Below, piece by piece: positions 52,651 to 61,272 of a stretch of 64,000 nt of DNA (position 1 is its first letter; the number at the start of each line of letters is the position of its first letter). Below the pieces are notes generated by a model, which ran no database searches, was not told where the DNA came from, and was given only the letters and a program-made list of their open reading frames with translations. The position numbers and the translations under genes were made by a program. The stretch is from Allobosea sp. CRIB-10 (GTDB lineage Bacteria; Pseudomonadota; Alphaproteobacteria; Rhizobiales; Beijerinckiaceae): assembly GCF_900112185.1 (NCBI RefSeq), contig NZ_FOKP01000001.1, forward strand, positions 434,001 to 498,000. Reading direction: 5' to 3'.

Positions 52651-54984
52651 TTACCAGTGCCAGTGTGACTGCTGGGGATGCTGGTCGTTGTCGGTGTCGT
52701 CGTGACGCGACCGGATCTCCTGGAGCCAGTTGCGGCCGCCGCCACGATCGTCGTCGTCTTCGTCGCGCCGCGACCAGATCTCCTGGAACCAGTTGCGGCC
52801 ACCGCCGCGACCACCCCAGCCATGGTGGCCGCCCCAGCCCGACCAGCCGCCGGGATTCGACGGAGTGTCCGGCTCGGTCTCCGGCAGCGTGACCTCGGGG
52901 ATCGTGATCACGTCCGGCGGGTTCCCCGGATTCGTCACCGGGATTTCGGTCGGCGGCGTCCCCGGCTCCGCCGTGACCGGCGGGATGACCGTGGTGGGCT
53001 GCTCCGGCTCGGCCGTGACTGGCGGCGTCACCGGCGTTTCCGGCTCGATCGTGATCGGCGGCGTCACCGGCGGCTCCGGCTCGACCGTGACCGGCGGCTC
53101 CGGCGTGACCGGAGGCGTCACGGGGCTGCCGACTTCAGGCAATGCGCCGGAGAGGGACGATCCGATCGACCCAAACGGCGCCGTTTCGATGCCGTGCTGT
53201 TGGGCGATCGATCCGGCGAGGAAGCTGTAGTCGCCCGCCCCGGCATTGGCGAACCCGGCCTGATCGGTCACGACGCTGCCGACATCACCGCCGCGCTGCT
53301 GGAAAGCTGCCAGCGCGAGATCCGCGATCGTCAGCTCGCCGCCATCGGGGTTGTAGTAGACATTGTCATGAATCAGGCCCGGATCGGTCTGGTCGGTGTC
53401 GATTGTGTTGCTTCCATCGGCCGAGACCTGGATGAAGTTCCGATAGACCTCGTTGCCATCCATCGCAAAATCATCGGCGATGACGGTCGAGATACCGTAA
53501 GCGCCGTTGTCCAGCAGCGTGTTGTCATGGATCTGGTTGCCAGAACCACCATGAATATAGATGCCGGCGAACGTCGTGCCTTGGACGAAATTGCCGTAGA
53601 TCTGGGCGTTGCTGGCCATGTTGTCGAGATAGATGCCGGAACTCCAGTTCTCGGCGAAGCCACCGGCCTGGGTGTTGAGGCCGCCGGCATCGACGATGTT
53701 GTTGTAGCGGATCGTATCCCCTGCCGCCCCGGAATCGTCGCCCGAGTACAGGTAGATGGCGCCGACATCGGGTGTCTGCTGGCCGGAATGACGGACGTCA
53801 TTGTACTCGATGATGTTCCCGCCCGACGGATTGCCGGGATCGTAGTTGATCTCGGCAATGCCGAAGCGCGGCACATTGGTGATCGTGTTGTGGTCGATCT
53901 GGTTCTGCGCCGATTCCTGCATGTCGATGGCGCCGAACTGGACGAAGACCTCGCCCGAACGATCGATGACGTTGTTCGTCACCCGGTTGCCGCTGGTCCC
54001 GGCGGTCATCGCGATGGCGCTCGACCAGATGTGCTCGAAGCTGTTGCCCGACAGCAGATTGCCGCTGCTGTCCCCGTGCAGGGCGACGCCGACGCCGACA
54101 TTGAGGAAGTGATTGCCTTCGACGACCATGCCGGTCGCATCATGCGCCTCGATCGCCGCCGTTTCCGGATCGCCCGAGCTCGCAGCCGTATCGGCGAAGG
54201 TCAGGCCCTTGAAGGTGATGTTCTGGGCGCCGTCGACGACGAACAGGCTATGAGCGTCGGAGGCCACCGCCCCTTCACCCGTGAAGCCTTCCGGAGCCTT
54301 GTAGCGGACGGTCTGCGTCGCGCTGTCGAAGGACCATTCCCCGACCGCATCCGGCACCGGCTCCGAGATGAAGAAGCGGCTCGCCGGCCCCAGGTCGTAG
54401 TTCGCCTCGGACGAGAAGGTCATGACGTTGCCGCTGACCGACTCGATCGTCAGCTTGTCATTGGCGTAACCGTTCTCGGCGAACACCGTCACCGTCTGGC
54501 CGACCTTCGGCTCATGCCCGGGCGGGAAATCGGAGGGATTGAAGGCCAATGAGTTGGTCGGGTCCCGGCCCGCTGGCACGTCCTGTCCCCAGAGCCAACC
54601 GCCCGTGATCGGGTCGTTCGGATCGATATCGGGGAAGCGACTCTCGACCTGCTTCACGCCGTTGACGGTGAGCTGCTGAACATCGGCGGCGGACACCTGC
54701 GCCGACCAGATGCCGTCCGCTCCCTGGGTCCAGCCGGAGACGGGCGTGCCGCCGCTGATCGTGACCTTCTCCCCGGACATCGCCAGGAAGGAGGATCCGG
54801 AATCGGCGGCCGTCAGATTGAGAGGGGCGTTGGCATGGTAGGTACCGCCAGCGAGGTAGACGGTATCGCCACCGCCGGTCTGGCGCATGGCTTCAACGGC
54901 TCGCTCTAACGTTTGGAAAGATGACGATGCATCAAGTCCTGTATTGTTGTCGCTTCCAGTTGGGGAGATGTAAAATGTGGCCAT
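52651..54984 (-). CDS. Right-handed parallel beta-helix protein, putative type I secretion cargo
   Basis: This is a 777-residue acidic protein with no Sec signal. It starts MATFYISPTGSDNNTGLDAS, the DUF1565-like opening of extracellular beta-helix proteins. Residues ~250-580 carry repeated N-rich beta-helix turns (GNHFLNVGVGVAL, NRVTNNVIDRSGE, QIHDNTLLDNGAYG) as in pectate-lyase-like and polysaccharide-modifying enzymes. A Pro/Thr/Val/Glu-rich spacer follows (about 620-700). The C terminus is a 21-residue tandem repeat (727-747, 748-768) rich in Asp, ending HWHW. Calcium-type RTX nonapeptides are absent. Upstream AAAAAAGGAG is a good ribosome site. Confidence 0.85.
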   Translation of the reverse strand: MATFYISPTGSDNNTGLDASSSFQTLERAVEAMRQTGGGDTVYLAGGTYHANAPLNLTAADSGSSFLAMSGEKVTISGGTPVSGWTQGADGIWSAQVSAADVQQLTVNGVKQVESRFPDIDPNDPITGGWLWGQDVPAGRDPTNSLAFNPSDFPPGHEPKVGQTVTVFAENGYANDKLTIESVSGNVMTFSSEANYDLGPASRFFISEPVPDAVGEWSFDSATQTVRYKAPEGFTGEGAVASDAHSLFVVDGAQNITFKGLTFADTAASSGDPETAAIEAHDATGMVVEGNHFLNVGVGVALHGDSSGNLLSGNSFEHIWSSAIAMTAGTSGNRVTNNVIDRSGEVFVQFGAIDMQESAQNQIDHNTITNVPRFGIAEINYDPGNPSGGNIIEYNDVRHSGQQTPDVGAIYLYSGDDSGAAGDTIRYNNIVDAGGLNTQAGGFAENWSSGIYLDNMASNAQIYGNFVQGTTFAGIYIHGGSGNQIHDNTLLDNGAYGISTVIADDFAMDGNEVYRNFIQVSADGSNTIDTDQTDPGLIHDNVYYNPDGGELTIADLALAAFQQRGGDVGSVVTDQAGFANAGAGDYSFLAGSIAQQHGIETAPFGSIGSSLSGALPEVGSPVTPPVTPEPPVTVEPEPPVTPPITIEPETPVTPPVTAEPEQPTTVIPPVTAEPGTPPTEIPVTNPGNPPDVITIPEVTLPETEPDTPSNPGGWSGWGGHHGWGGRGGGRNWFQEIWSRRDEDDDDRGGGRNWLQEIRSRHDDTDNDQHPQQSHWHW
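52681..52806 (-). repeat. 63-base tandem repeat encoding the cargo C terminus
   Basis: Two adjacent 63-base units encode GGGRNWFQEIWSRRDEDDDD-R and GGGRNWLQEIRSRHDDTDND-Q. They share most codons, so the duplication is recent or under selection. They lie where a type I secretion signal is expected. Confidence 0.8.
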
Positions 54985-55088
54985 AAAGGGGCTCCTTTTT
55001 TGGCTGGAACACTCTAAGTGATCGAGCCCTAGATACCCTTCAGCCTTGATTCGTTTCTACCCGGCACGAAGAACGTGTACTCGGAAGG

Positions 55089-55119
55089 ATTAGTCCAAAC
55101 GGACTAGTCGTCTTTTTTT
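55089..55119 (+). terminator. Terminator-like hairpin upstream of the beta-helix gene
   Basis: TAGTCC (55091-55096) and GGACTA (55101-55106) form a stem with a 4-base loop. On the plus strand this is followed by GTCGTC and seven T residues (55113-55119), like an intrinsic terminator. No plus-strand gene ends here. Alternatively it may be an operator in the leader of the minus-strand beta-helix gene. Confidence 0.4.
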
Positions 55120-55264
55120 GACACAATATATCAATGGATTGTTTCTGGCGGGCGGCACTGCCGGCTCTGTTGATGGAACGGCGATATCAGCCGAACTCAT
55201 CCATTTGCGCCGCGAATCGAGCCCCCGAATCGCCTCAATCCTGAAACCTGAGGTGGGTTTGCAG

Positions 55265-55567
55265 TCAGCTCGACACGGCCTGGTCAGATTCGGCTCCGGC
55301 ATCCGCGTGACAGACCGTCAGATGGTGGTCGCAGAACTGGGCGCTTGCAGCCAGGCGATCGACATAGGCCCGGAAGGCGGCCAGGGTCGCGACCGGGCGC
55401 TGGCAGCCGTCGCAGATGACCAGCGCCTCACCCGACAGATCGCTCGGCAGATGGACCGCGGGCGATCCGCAGGCCTCGCAGCTGAACCCGCCGCCGCGCG
55501 ACGGCGAAGGCGCGCCGATGTCCGGCGACGCAAGCAGCGCGGCGTAGCGATGCAGGCGCCGGCTCAT
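55265..55567 (-). CDS. Small zinc-ribbon protein of the polysaccharide operon
   Basis: This is a 100-residue protein with a CxxC...CxxC zinc ribbon (FSCEACGSPAV, then VICDGCQRPVATLAAF) spanning residues ~30-65, followed by a short helical region. The ATG overlaps the stop of the Wzc-like gene by 4 bases, so it is translated with it. I do not recognise the family. The C-terminal half, with HHLTVCHADAG, may also bind metal. Confidence 0.65.
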   Translation of the reverse strand: MSRRLHRYAALLASPDIGAPSPSRGGGFSCEACGSPAVHLPSDLSGEALVICDGCQRPVATLAAFRAYVDRLAASAQFCDHHLTVCHADAGAESDQAVSS

Positions 55568-57744
55568 GCCGAGGCCTGATAGAAGGATTTGTAGTTGCGA
55601 TAGACCTTGCCGCGATCGGAGACGTCGTAGCGCCCCTGCTCCTCGAGATCGACGCCGTTGAGCACGACGCCGGCCACGTCCAGTCCCAGCCTGGCGAGAT
55701 GATCGAGCGTCGCGGAGACGGTGCTCTTCAGCGTGTCATTCCATTTGACGACATGCAGCACGGTATCGGCATGCTCGCGCAGCAGGGCGCTGTCGGCCGA
55801 GAGCAGCACGGGCGCGACTTCGAACAGGATGACGTCGTAGCGCGCCCGTGCCTCGCGCAGCATCGCCTCGAAGGCCGGGTTCGAATAGACGTTCTGGCTG
55901 TCGCGCAGGCCTGAGGCGCGCCGAACCGTGGCGACCGGGCTCGTGCCGGGACCGCCGGAATCGCCAACCTGCGGCAGGCACTGGTCGAGCAGCGCCTCAT
56001 GCGGGAAGTTCTGGCCAAGGAGCAGCCGCCGGGGCGAGCCGTCGACGACCAGGACCCGTTGGCCCATCATCGCCAGCACACGCGCCATGGCGGAGGCGAC
56101 GAAGGATTTGCCCTCTCCGGGCGCGGAGGAGGTGATCAGCACGAATTTGGGCGGATTACTCGGCGGGAACAGCTCGGCGACCATCGAGCGCACTGCCTCG
56201 GCGAAGACCAGACTCTCCAGCCCACCCGGATAATGATCGAGATTGGGGAGGAGGCCGACGCAATTGGTCCGGGTTTCGGCCGCGAATTCGTTCTCGCTGC
56301 GATAACCGCGGTCCCGCTTCTCCAGGAGATAGGAGAGCCCTGCTCCAGCCATCAGCCCGCCGACCATGGCAAGCCCCAACACCAGCGACGGCTTGGCCGA
56401 ACTCGGCAATGAAGGAACATCGGCCGGCGACACGATCTGGGCGATGATCGGGCGCAATTCGCTGACGGCGCTCGCCTGCTGATGGGCGTCGGAGAGCTGC
56501 TTGAGGCGATCGCGCGCAGCCGTCGCCTCGGCCTGCAAGGTGCGCAGCTGGCCTTCGAGGCCCCTCGCCTCGATCGACTTGGTCTGCAAGGCGGCGACCC
56601 GCTCGCGCAGCGCGGCCTCGGCGGCACGGACCGCCTGGACATCGGTCTCGATATTGGCGACCGATTGCGCCAGTTGCTTCTGCAGCCGCTCCTGCACGGC
56701 GCTCAGCGACAGGCGCAGCCGCTGGACCGCGGGGTGGCGCTCGCCCGAGACCGCGACCATCTCGTCGAGGGCCCGGCGTGCCTTGCCCTCCTCGTCCAGC
56801 AATTGCTGAACGACCGGCGAACTGCCGAGATCGCTGGTCTGCGGGATATTGCCGGCGGCAAGGGAAACCTGCGCGCGCTGGAGGCGGGTCTCCTCCGCCA
56901 GCCGCGTGGCGGAGACCGTGTTGAGCTGGGTCAGCATGTCGCGAAGCTGCTGCTGCTGGATGTCGGCACCGTCCTGCCCGAGCTCGACGAAGCCTGTCCT
57001 GACCCGGAACGCTTCGATCTCCTTCTCGATCCTCGCCAGATTGGCGCGCGCCTCCTGAGCCTGCGCGCCATACCACTGGCTGGAGCGCTGCGAGGCGCTG
57101 GTGGTCGCCTCCATCTTGCGGCGCAGATATTCGTTGCCGAAGGCATTGGCGATCAGCGCGGCGCGGTCGGGGTCGGTGTCGCGATAGGTCAGCGTGACGA
57201 GATAGGCCTTGGTGTCGTTGCTAACGGCGAGTGACCCGAGCAGTTTCTGGGCGGCGATGTCGCGCTGGGTCGGCTCGGCTGATCCGCCGCCGACACCGGT
57301 GAGATTGTGCAGCGTGTTGCGGACCGATGACGGGAAGATCAGCTCCGTCGCGCCGGCAAACAGCCTGGAAAGCGATGAAGGCGGTGTCGGTGTATTCTTG
57401 TCGAGGCCGAGCCGCGATGCGACGGCGCGTGCCGTGGCGAGGGAGCGGATGATCCGCGCCTCGCTTTCGACCAGCGTCGAGGCATCGAGCGCCACGCTGC
57501 TGGTCTTGCTGCCTCCGCCATTGTCTTCCCGTGTGAAGTCGAACTGCAGCACCAGGTCGGCCGTGTAGCGCGGGGGTGTCACGATCAAATAGAGTATGGC
57601 TGCGAGCGCGGTTGCGCAGGTGACGACGAGGATCAGCAACCGGCGGCGCCAGAGCATCGACAGGAAATCGAACGTCACCGCGTCGTAGTGCTTCGCGAGC
57701 GTCGCGGGCTGACGGTGGCTGCGCATGTCGCTGAAGAGATCCAT
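55564..57744 (-). CDS. Wzz/Wzc-like polysaccharide co-polymerase with degenerate tyrosine-kinase domain
   Basis: This is a 726-residue inner-membrane protein that controls chain length and export of exopolysaccharide, like ExoP/Wzc. Membrane helices lie near residues 35-56 and 450-470, with a long periplasmic coiled coil between. The cytoplasmic domain has Walker A SSAPGEGKS near 540 and a C-terminal tyrosine cluster (RYDVSDRGKVYRNYKSFY). Walker A' reads VVDGSPRR (usual VDxDxR) and Walker B reads ILFEVAPV (usual IIDTPP), so kinase activity is doubtful. It follows the initiating transferase gene by about 93 bases. Confidence 0.88.
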   Translation of the reverse strand: MDLFSDMRSHRQPATLAKHYDAVTFDFLSMLWRRRLLILVVTCATALAAILYLIVTPPRYTADLVLQFDFTREDNGGGSKTSSVALDASTLVESEARIIRSLATARAVASRLGLDKNTPTPPSSLSRLFAGATELIFPSSVRNTLHNLTGVGGGSAEPTQRDIAAQKLLGSLAVSNDTKAYLVTLTYRDTDPDRAALIANAFGNEYLRRKMEATTSASQRSSQWYGAQAQEARANLARIEKEIEAFRVRTGFVELGQDGADIQQQQLRDMLTQLNTVSATRLAEETRLQRAQVSLAAGNIPQTSDLGSSPVVQQLLDEEGKARRALDEMVAVSGERHPAVQRLRLSLSAVQERLQKQLAQSVANIETDVQAVRAAEAALRERVAALQTKSIEARGLEGQLRTLQAEATAARDRLKQLSDAHQQASAVSELRPIIAQIVSPADVPSLPSSAKPSLVLGLAMVGGLMAGAGLSYLLEKRDRGYRSENEFAAETRTNCVGLLPNLDHYPGGLESLVFAEAVRSMVAELFPPSNPPKFVLITSSAPGEGKSFVASAMARVLAMMGQRVLVVDGSPRRLLLGQNFPHEALLDQCLPQVGDSGGPGTSPVATVRRASGLRDSQNVYSNPAFEAMLREARARYDVILFEVAPVLLSADSALLREHADTVLHVVKWNDTLKSTVSATLDHLARLGLDVAGVVLNGVDLEEQGRYDVSDRGKVYRNYKSFYQASA

Positions 57745-57837
57745 GGTCCCCTGCCTCGCCTGCTGATTGGGCCGAGATGCGATCGAGACTGGCCGATGCC
57801 TCGCATGCGGCCAGGTCGAGCGGACGCCGCCTGCGCG

Positions 57838-59313
57838 CTATTTCGCCCCTCGTCCGTGGAGAACGGCGGGAAGGGTCTGCAGCAACACGTAGAAGTCCAG
57901 CCAGAACGACCAGTTGTGGATGTAGAAGCTGTCCTGGCGCTTCTGGACGGCAAGATCACCGTCGCTGCGGTCCGTGACCTGCCAGAGGCCGGTCAGACCG
58001 GGCGGCACGCTAGTCCGCAGCGCCTGGAAGGCGGTGTCGAAGCACTGGTTGTGATAGGCCGGGAACGGCCGCGGCCCGACGATGCTCATATCGCCGCGCA
58101 GGACGTTCCAGAGCTGCGGCAGCTCGTCGAGGCTGGAGCGCCGTATGAATTGCCCGATCCTCGGCAGGATCCGGGGATCGTTCGACAGCTTGAAGAAGCG
58201 CTCCCATTCCTGCCGCGCCGCACTGTCGGCCGCCAGATGCGCCGCGAGTCGCGCCTCGGCGTCGGCATACATGCTGCGCAGCTTGTAGACCTTGAAGACG
58301 TGGCCGTTTCGGCCGACGCGCGGCTGGGCATAGAAGGCCGGCCCGTTGTCGACCATCTTCACGGCAAGAGCGAGCACCGCGACCACAGGCAGGGCCAGCA
58401 CGGCGAGCGGGATCGCGACGACGAGGTCGAGCATCCGTTTCAGGCGCAGATTGCGCGGCATGTGAATGGCGCTGCGCAATTCGAGCCCGAGCAATCCGCC
58501 CATTGCTCGCAATTGCGGATTGAGGACCTGGAGCGTCGAGGCATCGTGGACGACGAAGATCTGGCGCAAAGGCAGGCGCGCCAGCCAATCCGCCTGCTCG
58601 ACATGCAAATCGCCCGATGCGCACAGGGCGACTTCGATGCGCGGCGACATGATGTTGGCCTGGACGGGCGTTATCACCGGAAACTCCGCGGCGTCCGCGG
58701 CGTCGGGCGGTACAACGCCTTCTTCATCCGCAAGGATCGCGATCGGCCTCAGGCCGAGCTCCGGGCGCGACACGAGATCGCGCGCCAGGGCCAGGCAGGC
58801 CGGCATCGTTCCATAGAGGACGGTCGGCGCGGTCCAAAGCTGGCGCCGCAGCAGCGCACCCCGGATCAGCGCCTCGATGTAATAGCCGAGGACGACGATC
58901 AGCCCCGCACCGGCGACGACGAAACCCCAGAGATGGCTCGTCGGCTGCTCGACTGCGAGCCAGGCGAATACCACCGCAGCCGCGACGAGGTTACCGAGCG
59001 TGCGACGGCGGAGGCGATCGACGGGTTCGGCCCGCTCCGAGCCGTACAGGCTGAAACCAGCTAGGGCGCCGCACAACGCCAGAGCCCAGACCAGGATCAG
59101 GCTCGCCATGTTGGCGTCGGTATCGGACGCGGCGACCGCCGCGCCAAGCTGCAGGATTCCGGCGACGATCGTCAGTGTGACGAGATCTCCGATCAGCAGC
59201 GCAGCGGCGACGAGTCGCCGCCGCTGCGCCGGCGTGACGCTGGCACCGAGCTGCCGGCCCGGCTTTGCCATGCCGATCGAGGCGGGCACGAGGGTCGTGA
59301 CGATGTCCGGCAT
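57838..59313 (-). CDS. Undecaprenyl-phosphate sugar phosphotransferase (WcaJ-like)
   Basis: This is a 491-residue membrane enzyme that places the first sugar-1-phosphate on the lipid carrier, starting the repeat unit. It has an N-terminal set of about four membrane helices, a CoA-binding-like soluble middle, then one helix (RMLDLVVAIPLAVLALPVVA) and the C-terminal bacterial sugar transferase domain with RVGRNGHVFKVYKLRSM, RRSSLDELPQLWNVLRGDMS and GPRPFPAY. The sugar is usually glucose or galactose; specificity is not readable. Length is normal. Confidence 0.93.
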   Translation of the reverse strand: MPDIVTTLVPASIGMAKPGRQLGASVTPAQRRRLVAAALLIGDLVTLTIVAGILQLGAAVAASDTDANMASLILVWALALCGALAGFSLYGSERAEPVDRLRRRTLGNLVAAAVVFAWLAVEQPTSHLWGFVVAGAGLIVVLGYYIEALIRGALLRRQLWTAPTVLYGTMPACLALARDLVSRPELGLRPIAILADEEGVVPPDAADAAEFPVITPVQANIMSPRIEVALCASGDLHVEQADWLARLPLRQIFVVHDASTLQVLNPQLRAMGGLLGLELRSAIHMPRNLRLKRMLDLVVAIPLAVLALPVVAVLALAVKMVDNGPAFYAQPRVGRNGHVFKVYKLRSMYADAEARLAAHLAADSAARQEWERFFKLSNDPRILPRIGQFIRRSSLDELPQLWNVLRGDMSIVGPRPFPAYHNQCFDTAFQALRTSVPPGLTGLWQVTDRSDGDLAVQKRQDSFYIHNWSFWLDFYVLLQTLPAVLHGRGAK

Positions 59314-59357
59314 GACAAGCTCCCGAGACGATGCTCAGCTGGAGGAAGGCGGACGCG

Positions 59358-60368
59358 CTACTGAGCCGCGATCGTGGGGATATGGGCGATGCCGGCCTCG
59401 CGTTCGGCCCTCGCCTTCACCTCGCCCGAGATCCAGGCATAGGTCGGGACCAATCCCTGCCTGAGGTGGATCGAGGGCTCCCAGCCGAGCACTTCGCGCA
59501 GGCGGTTGTTGTCGCTGTTGCGGCCGCGGACGCCCTGTGGGCGGCTGGTGTCGTGGCGCTTGTGGATCGTCTTTCCGGAGACCTCGGCGACGATGTCGAC
59601 CAGCCCGTTGACGTCGACCAGCTCGTCAGTCCCGAGATTGAGCGGCCCGGAATAGTCCGAGCGCATGATGCGGTAGATGCCCTCGACGCAATCGTCGATG
59701 TACATGAAGGAGCGCGTCTGCTTGCCGTCGCCCCAGACCTCGATCGCATCGCCCGATTTCGCCATGGCGACCTTGCGGCAGATGGCGGCCGGCGCCTTCT
59801 CCTTCCCGCCGTCCCAGGTGCCGAGCGGCCCGTAGACGTTGTGGAAGCGGACCAGGCGGGTCTGGAACCCGTAATCCTCGCAGAAGTATTCGCACAGCTT
59901 CTCGGTGTAGAGCTTCTCCAGCCCGTAGCCCGGCTCGGGGTCGGCGGGAAACGCGTCCTCCTCCTTCAGCGGCACGACCGAGGGCACGTCCTGGAGATGC
60001 TGCGGGTAGACGCAGGCCGAGGACGAGAACAGGAAGCGCTGGACCTTGGCGTCGAACGCCGCCTTCAGCATCTGCGCGCTGATCATCGTGTTGTTGAAGG
60101 TGATCGAGGCGTGCGCGCCGGAAATATAGCCGATGCCGCCCATATCCGCGGCGAGATTATAGACCTCGTCCATGCCGTGGACGGCCTCGCGGCAATCATC
60201 CATCTCGCGCAGGTCGAGAAGGCGGAATTCATCCGCTGAGCTGGCTTGATACTCCGGGTCCTTGATATCGACGCCCCGGACCCAATAGCCTCGGTCCTTG
60301 AGATAATTGACAAGATGGAAGCCGATAAAGCCGCCCGCTCCTGTAACCAACACAGATTTCTTTGACAT
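59358..60368 (-). CDS. GDP-mannose 3,5-epimerase-like NAD-dependent epimerase
   Basis: This is a 336-residue SDR enzyme close to plant GDP-mannose 3,5-epimerase, which makes GDP-L-galactose (and GDP-L-gulose) from GDP-mannose. NAD-binding GAGGFIG is at 10-16. The epimerase residues are present: C119 (SSSACVYP), Y148 and K152 (YGLEK) and K191 (GGKEKAPAAICRK). FNLAADMGG-type (YNLAADMGGIGY), RFHNVYGPLGTWDGG and GPQGVRGRNSDN-like motifs support the assignment over ordinary UDP-sugar epimerases. The start is MSKKSVLVTG at 60368. GDP-mannose would come from the ManC genes. Confidence 0.9.
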   Translation of the reverse strand: MSKKSVLVTGAGGFIGFHLVNYLKDRGYWVRGVDIKDPEYQASSADEFRLLDLREMDDCREAVHGMDEVYNLAADMGGIGYISGAHASITFNNTMISAQMLKAAFDAKVQRFLFSSSACVYPQHLQDVPSVVPLKEEDAFPADPEPGYGLEKLYTEKLCEYFCEDYGFQTRLVRFHNVYGPLGTWDGGKEKAPAAICRKVAMAKSGDAIEVWGDGKQTRSFMYIDDCVEGIYRIMRSDYSGPLNLGTDELVDVNGLVDIVAEVSGKTIHKRHDTSRPQGVRGRNSDNNRLREVLGWEPSIHLRQGLVPTYAWISGEVKARAEREAGIAHIPTIAAQ

Positions 60369-60447
60369 TACTTCGCTCCACTGAGAAATGGCATCCAGTG
60401 ATAGCATTTTTATCTTTTTAAATCAGGTGGTTAAACCGAACTATACC

Positions 60448-60475
60448 TCTTTTGGAACAACCTGTCTTTTGGAAC
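60448..60475 (-). promoter_or_regulatory. Direct repeat upstream of the epimerase gene
   Basis: The 11-base sequence TCTTTTGGAAC occurs twice, at 60448-60458 and 60465-60475, 17 bases apart, in an AT-rich 112-base gap between the WecB-family gene and the epimerase gene. It looks like a binding site or part of a promoter. Nothing else shows what binds. Confidence 0.4.
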
Positions 60476-60480
60476 TAGAT

Positions 60481-61272
60481 CTACCTCTTCGGGGTAGTCG
60501 CAAGTTCATTTTTCTGGCTGAGCAACTGAAGGCTGGCGCCGACCATGAACTGCGGCACGATCTTGCCGTAGCGCCGCCAGAGCCGCCGAGGCTCGGATAG
60601 CAGCCGGAACAGCCATTCGAGACCGCGCTTCTGCATCCAGGCCGGGGCCTGGCGTTTGGTGCCGGCGAGGAAATCGAAGGCGGCGCCCACGCCGATCATC
60701 ACCGGCGCCTCGATCCGGCCGAGATGCTCAGCCATCCAGTATTCCTGCTTCGGCGTGCTGAGGCCGACCCAGACGATGTCCGGCTTGGCATCGTTGATCA
60801 TGCGGACGACGTCTTCATCCTCCTCGACCGTGGCCGGCCGAAACGGCGGCGAGAACGTGCCCGCGACTGCGAGCCCCGGAAAGCGCGCGATGAGACGTTC
60901 ACGGAGACGCTCGGCGAGACCGGGCGCCCCCCCGAAATAGTACTGGCGATAGCCCTTCTCGACCGACAGTTCCGTGAGCCGCAACATCAGATCCGGACCA
61001 TAAACCCGCTCGGTCTGGCCGTGGCCGAGCTTGCGGGCCATCCAGACCAGCGGCATGCCGTCGGGCGTGGCCATTCCCGCGCGCTCATGGATCGCCATCA
61101 GTCTGGGATCAGACTGGCTCTCGATCACGCCATGGACGCCGGTGATGCAGACATAGTTGCACGCTCTGCGGCCGATCCAGTCCTCGACCGTCCGCAGGGC
61201 GTCTGCCATGGTGATGGCGCTGACGTTGACGCCCATGATGCGCGCGCGGGGAAGCGGGTCCGCGGCCGGCAT
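60481..61272 (-). CDS. WecB/TagA/CpsF family glycosyltransferase
   Basis: This is a 263-residue GT26-type transferase that adds a sugar (often N-acetylmannosaminuronate, ManNAc or Glc) to a lipid-linked acceptor. The family blocks are MGVNVSAITMADAL, ATPDGMPLVWMARKLGH, the YYFGGAPGLAERL loop, VGLSTPKQEYWM and PVMIGVGAAFDFLAGTKRQAP. It overlaps the upstream decarboxylase stop by one base. Confidence 0.93.
   Translation of the reverse strand: MPAADPLPRARIMGVNVSAITMADALRTVEDWIGRRACNYVCITGVHGVIESQSDPRLMAIHERAGMATPDGMPLVWMARKLGHGQTERVYGPDLMLRLTELSVEKGYRQYYFGGAPGLAERLRERLIARFPGLAVAGTFSPPFRPATVEEDEDVVRMINDAKPDIVWVGLSTPKQEYWMAEHLGRIEAPVMIGVGAAFDFLAGTKRQAPAWMQKRGLEWLFRLLSEPRRLWRRYGKIVPQFMVGASLQLLSQKNELATTPKR

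Noticed and set aside
52678..54552. Plus-strand frame of 624 codons opposite the beta-helix gene
   Set aside because: Low-complexity shadow of a repetitive minus-strand gene; no start signal and no recognisable domain.
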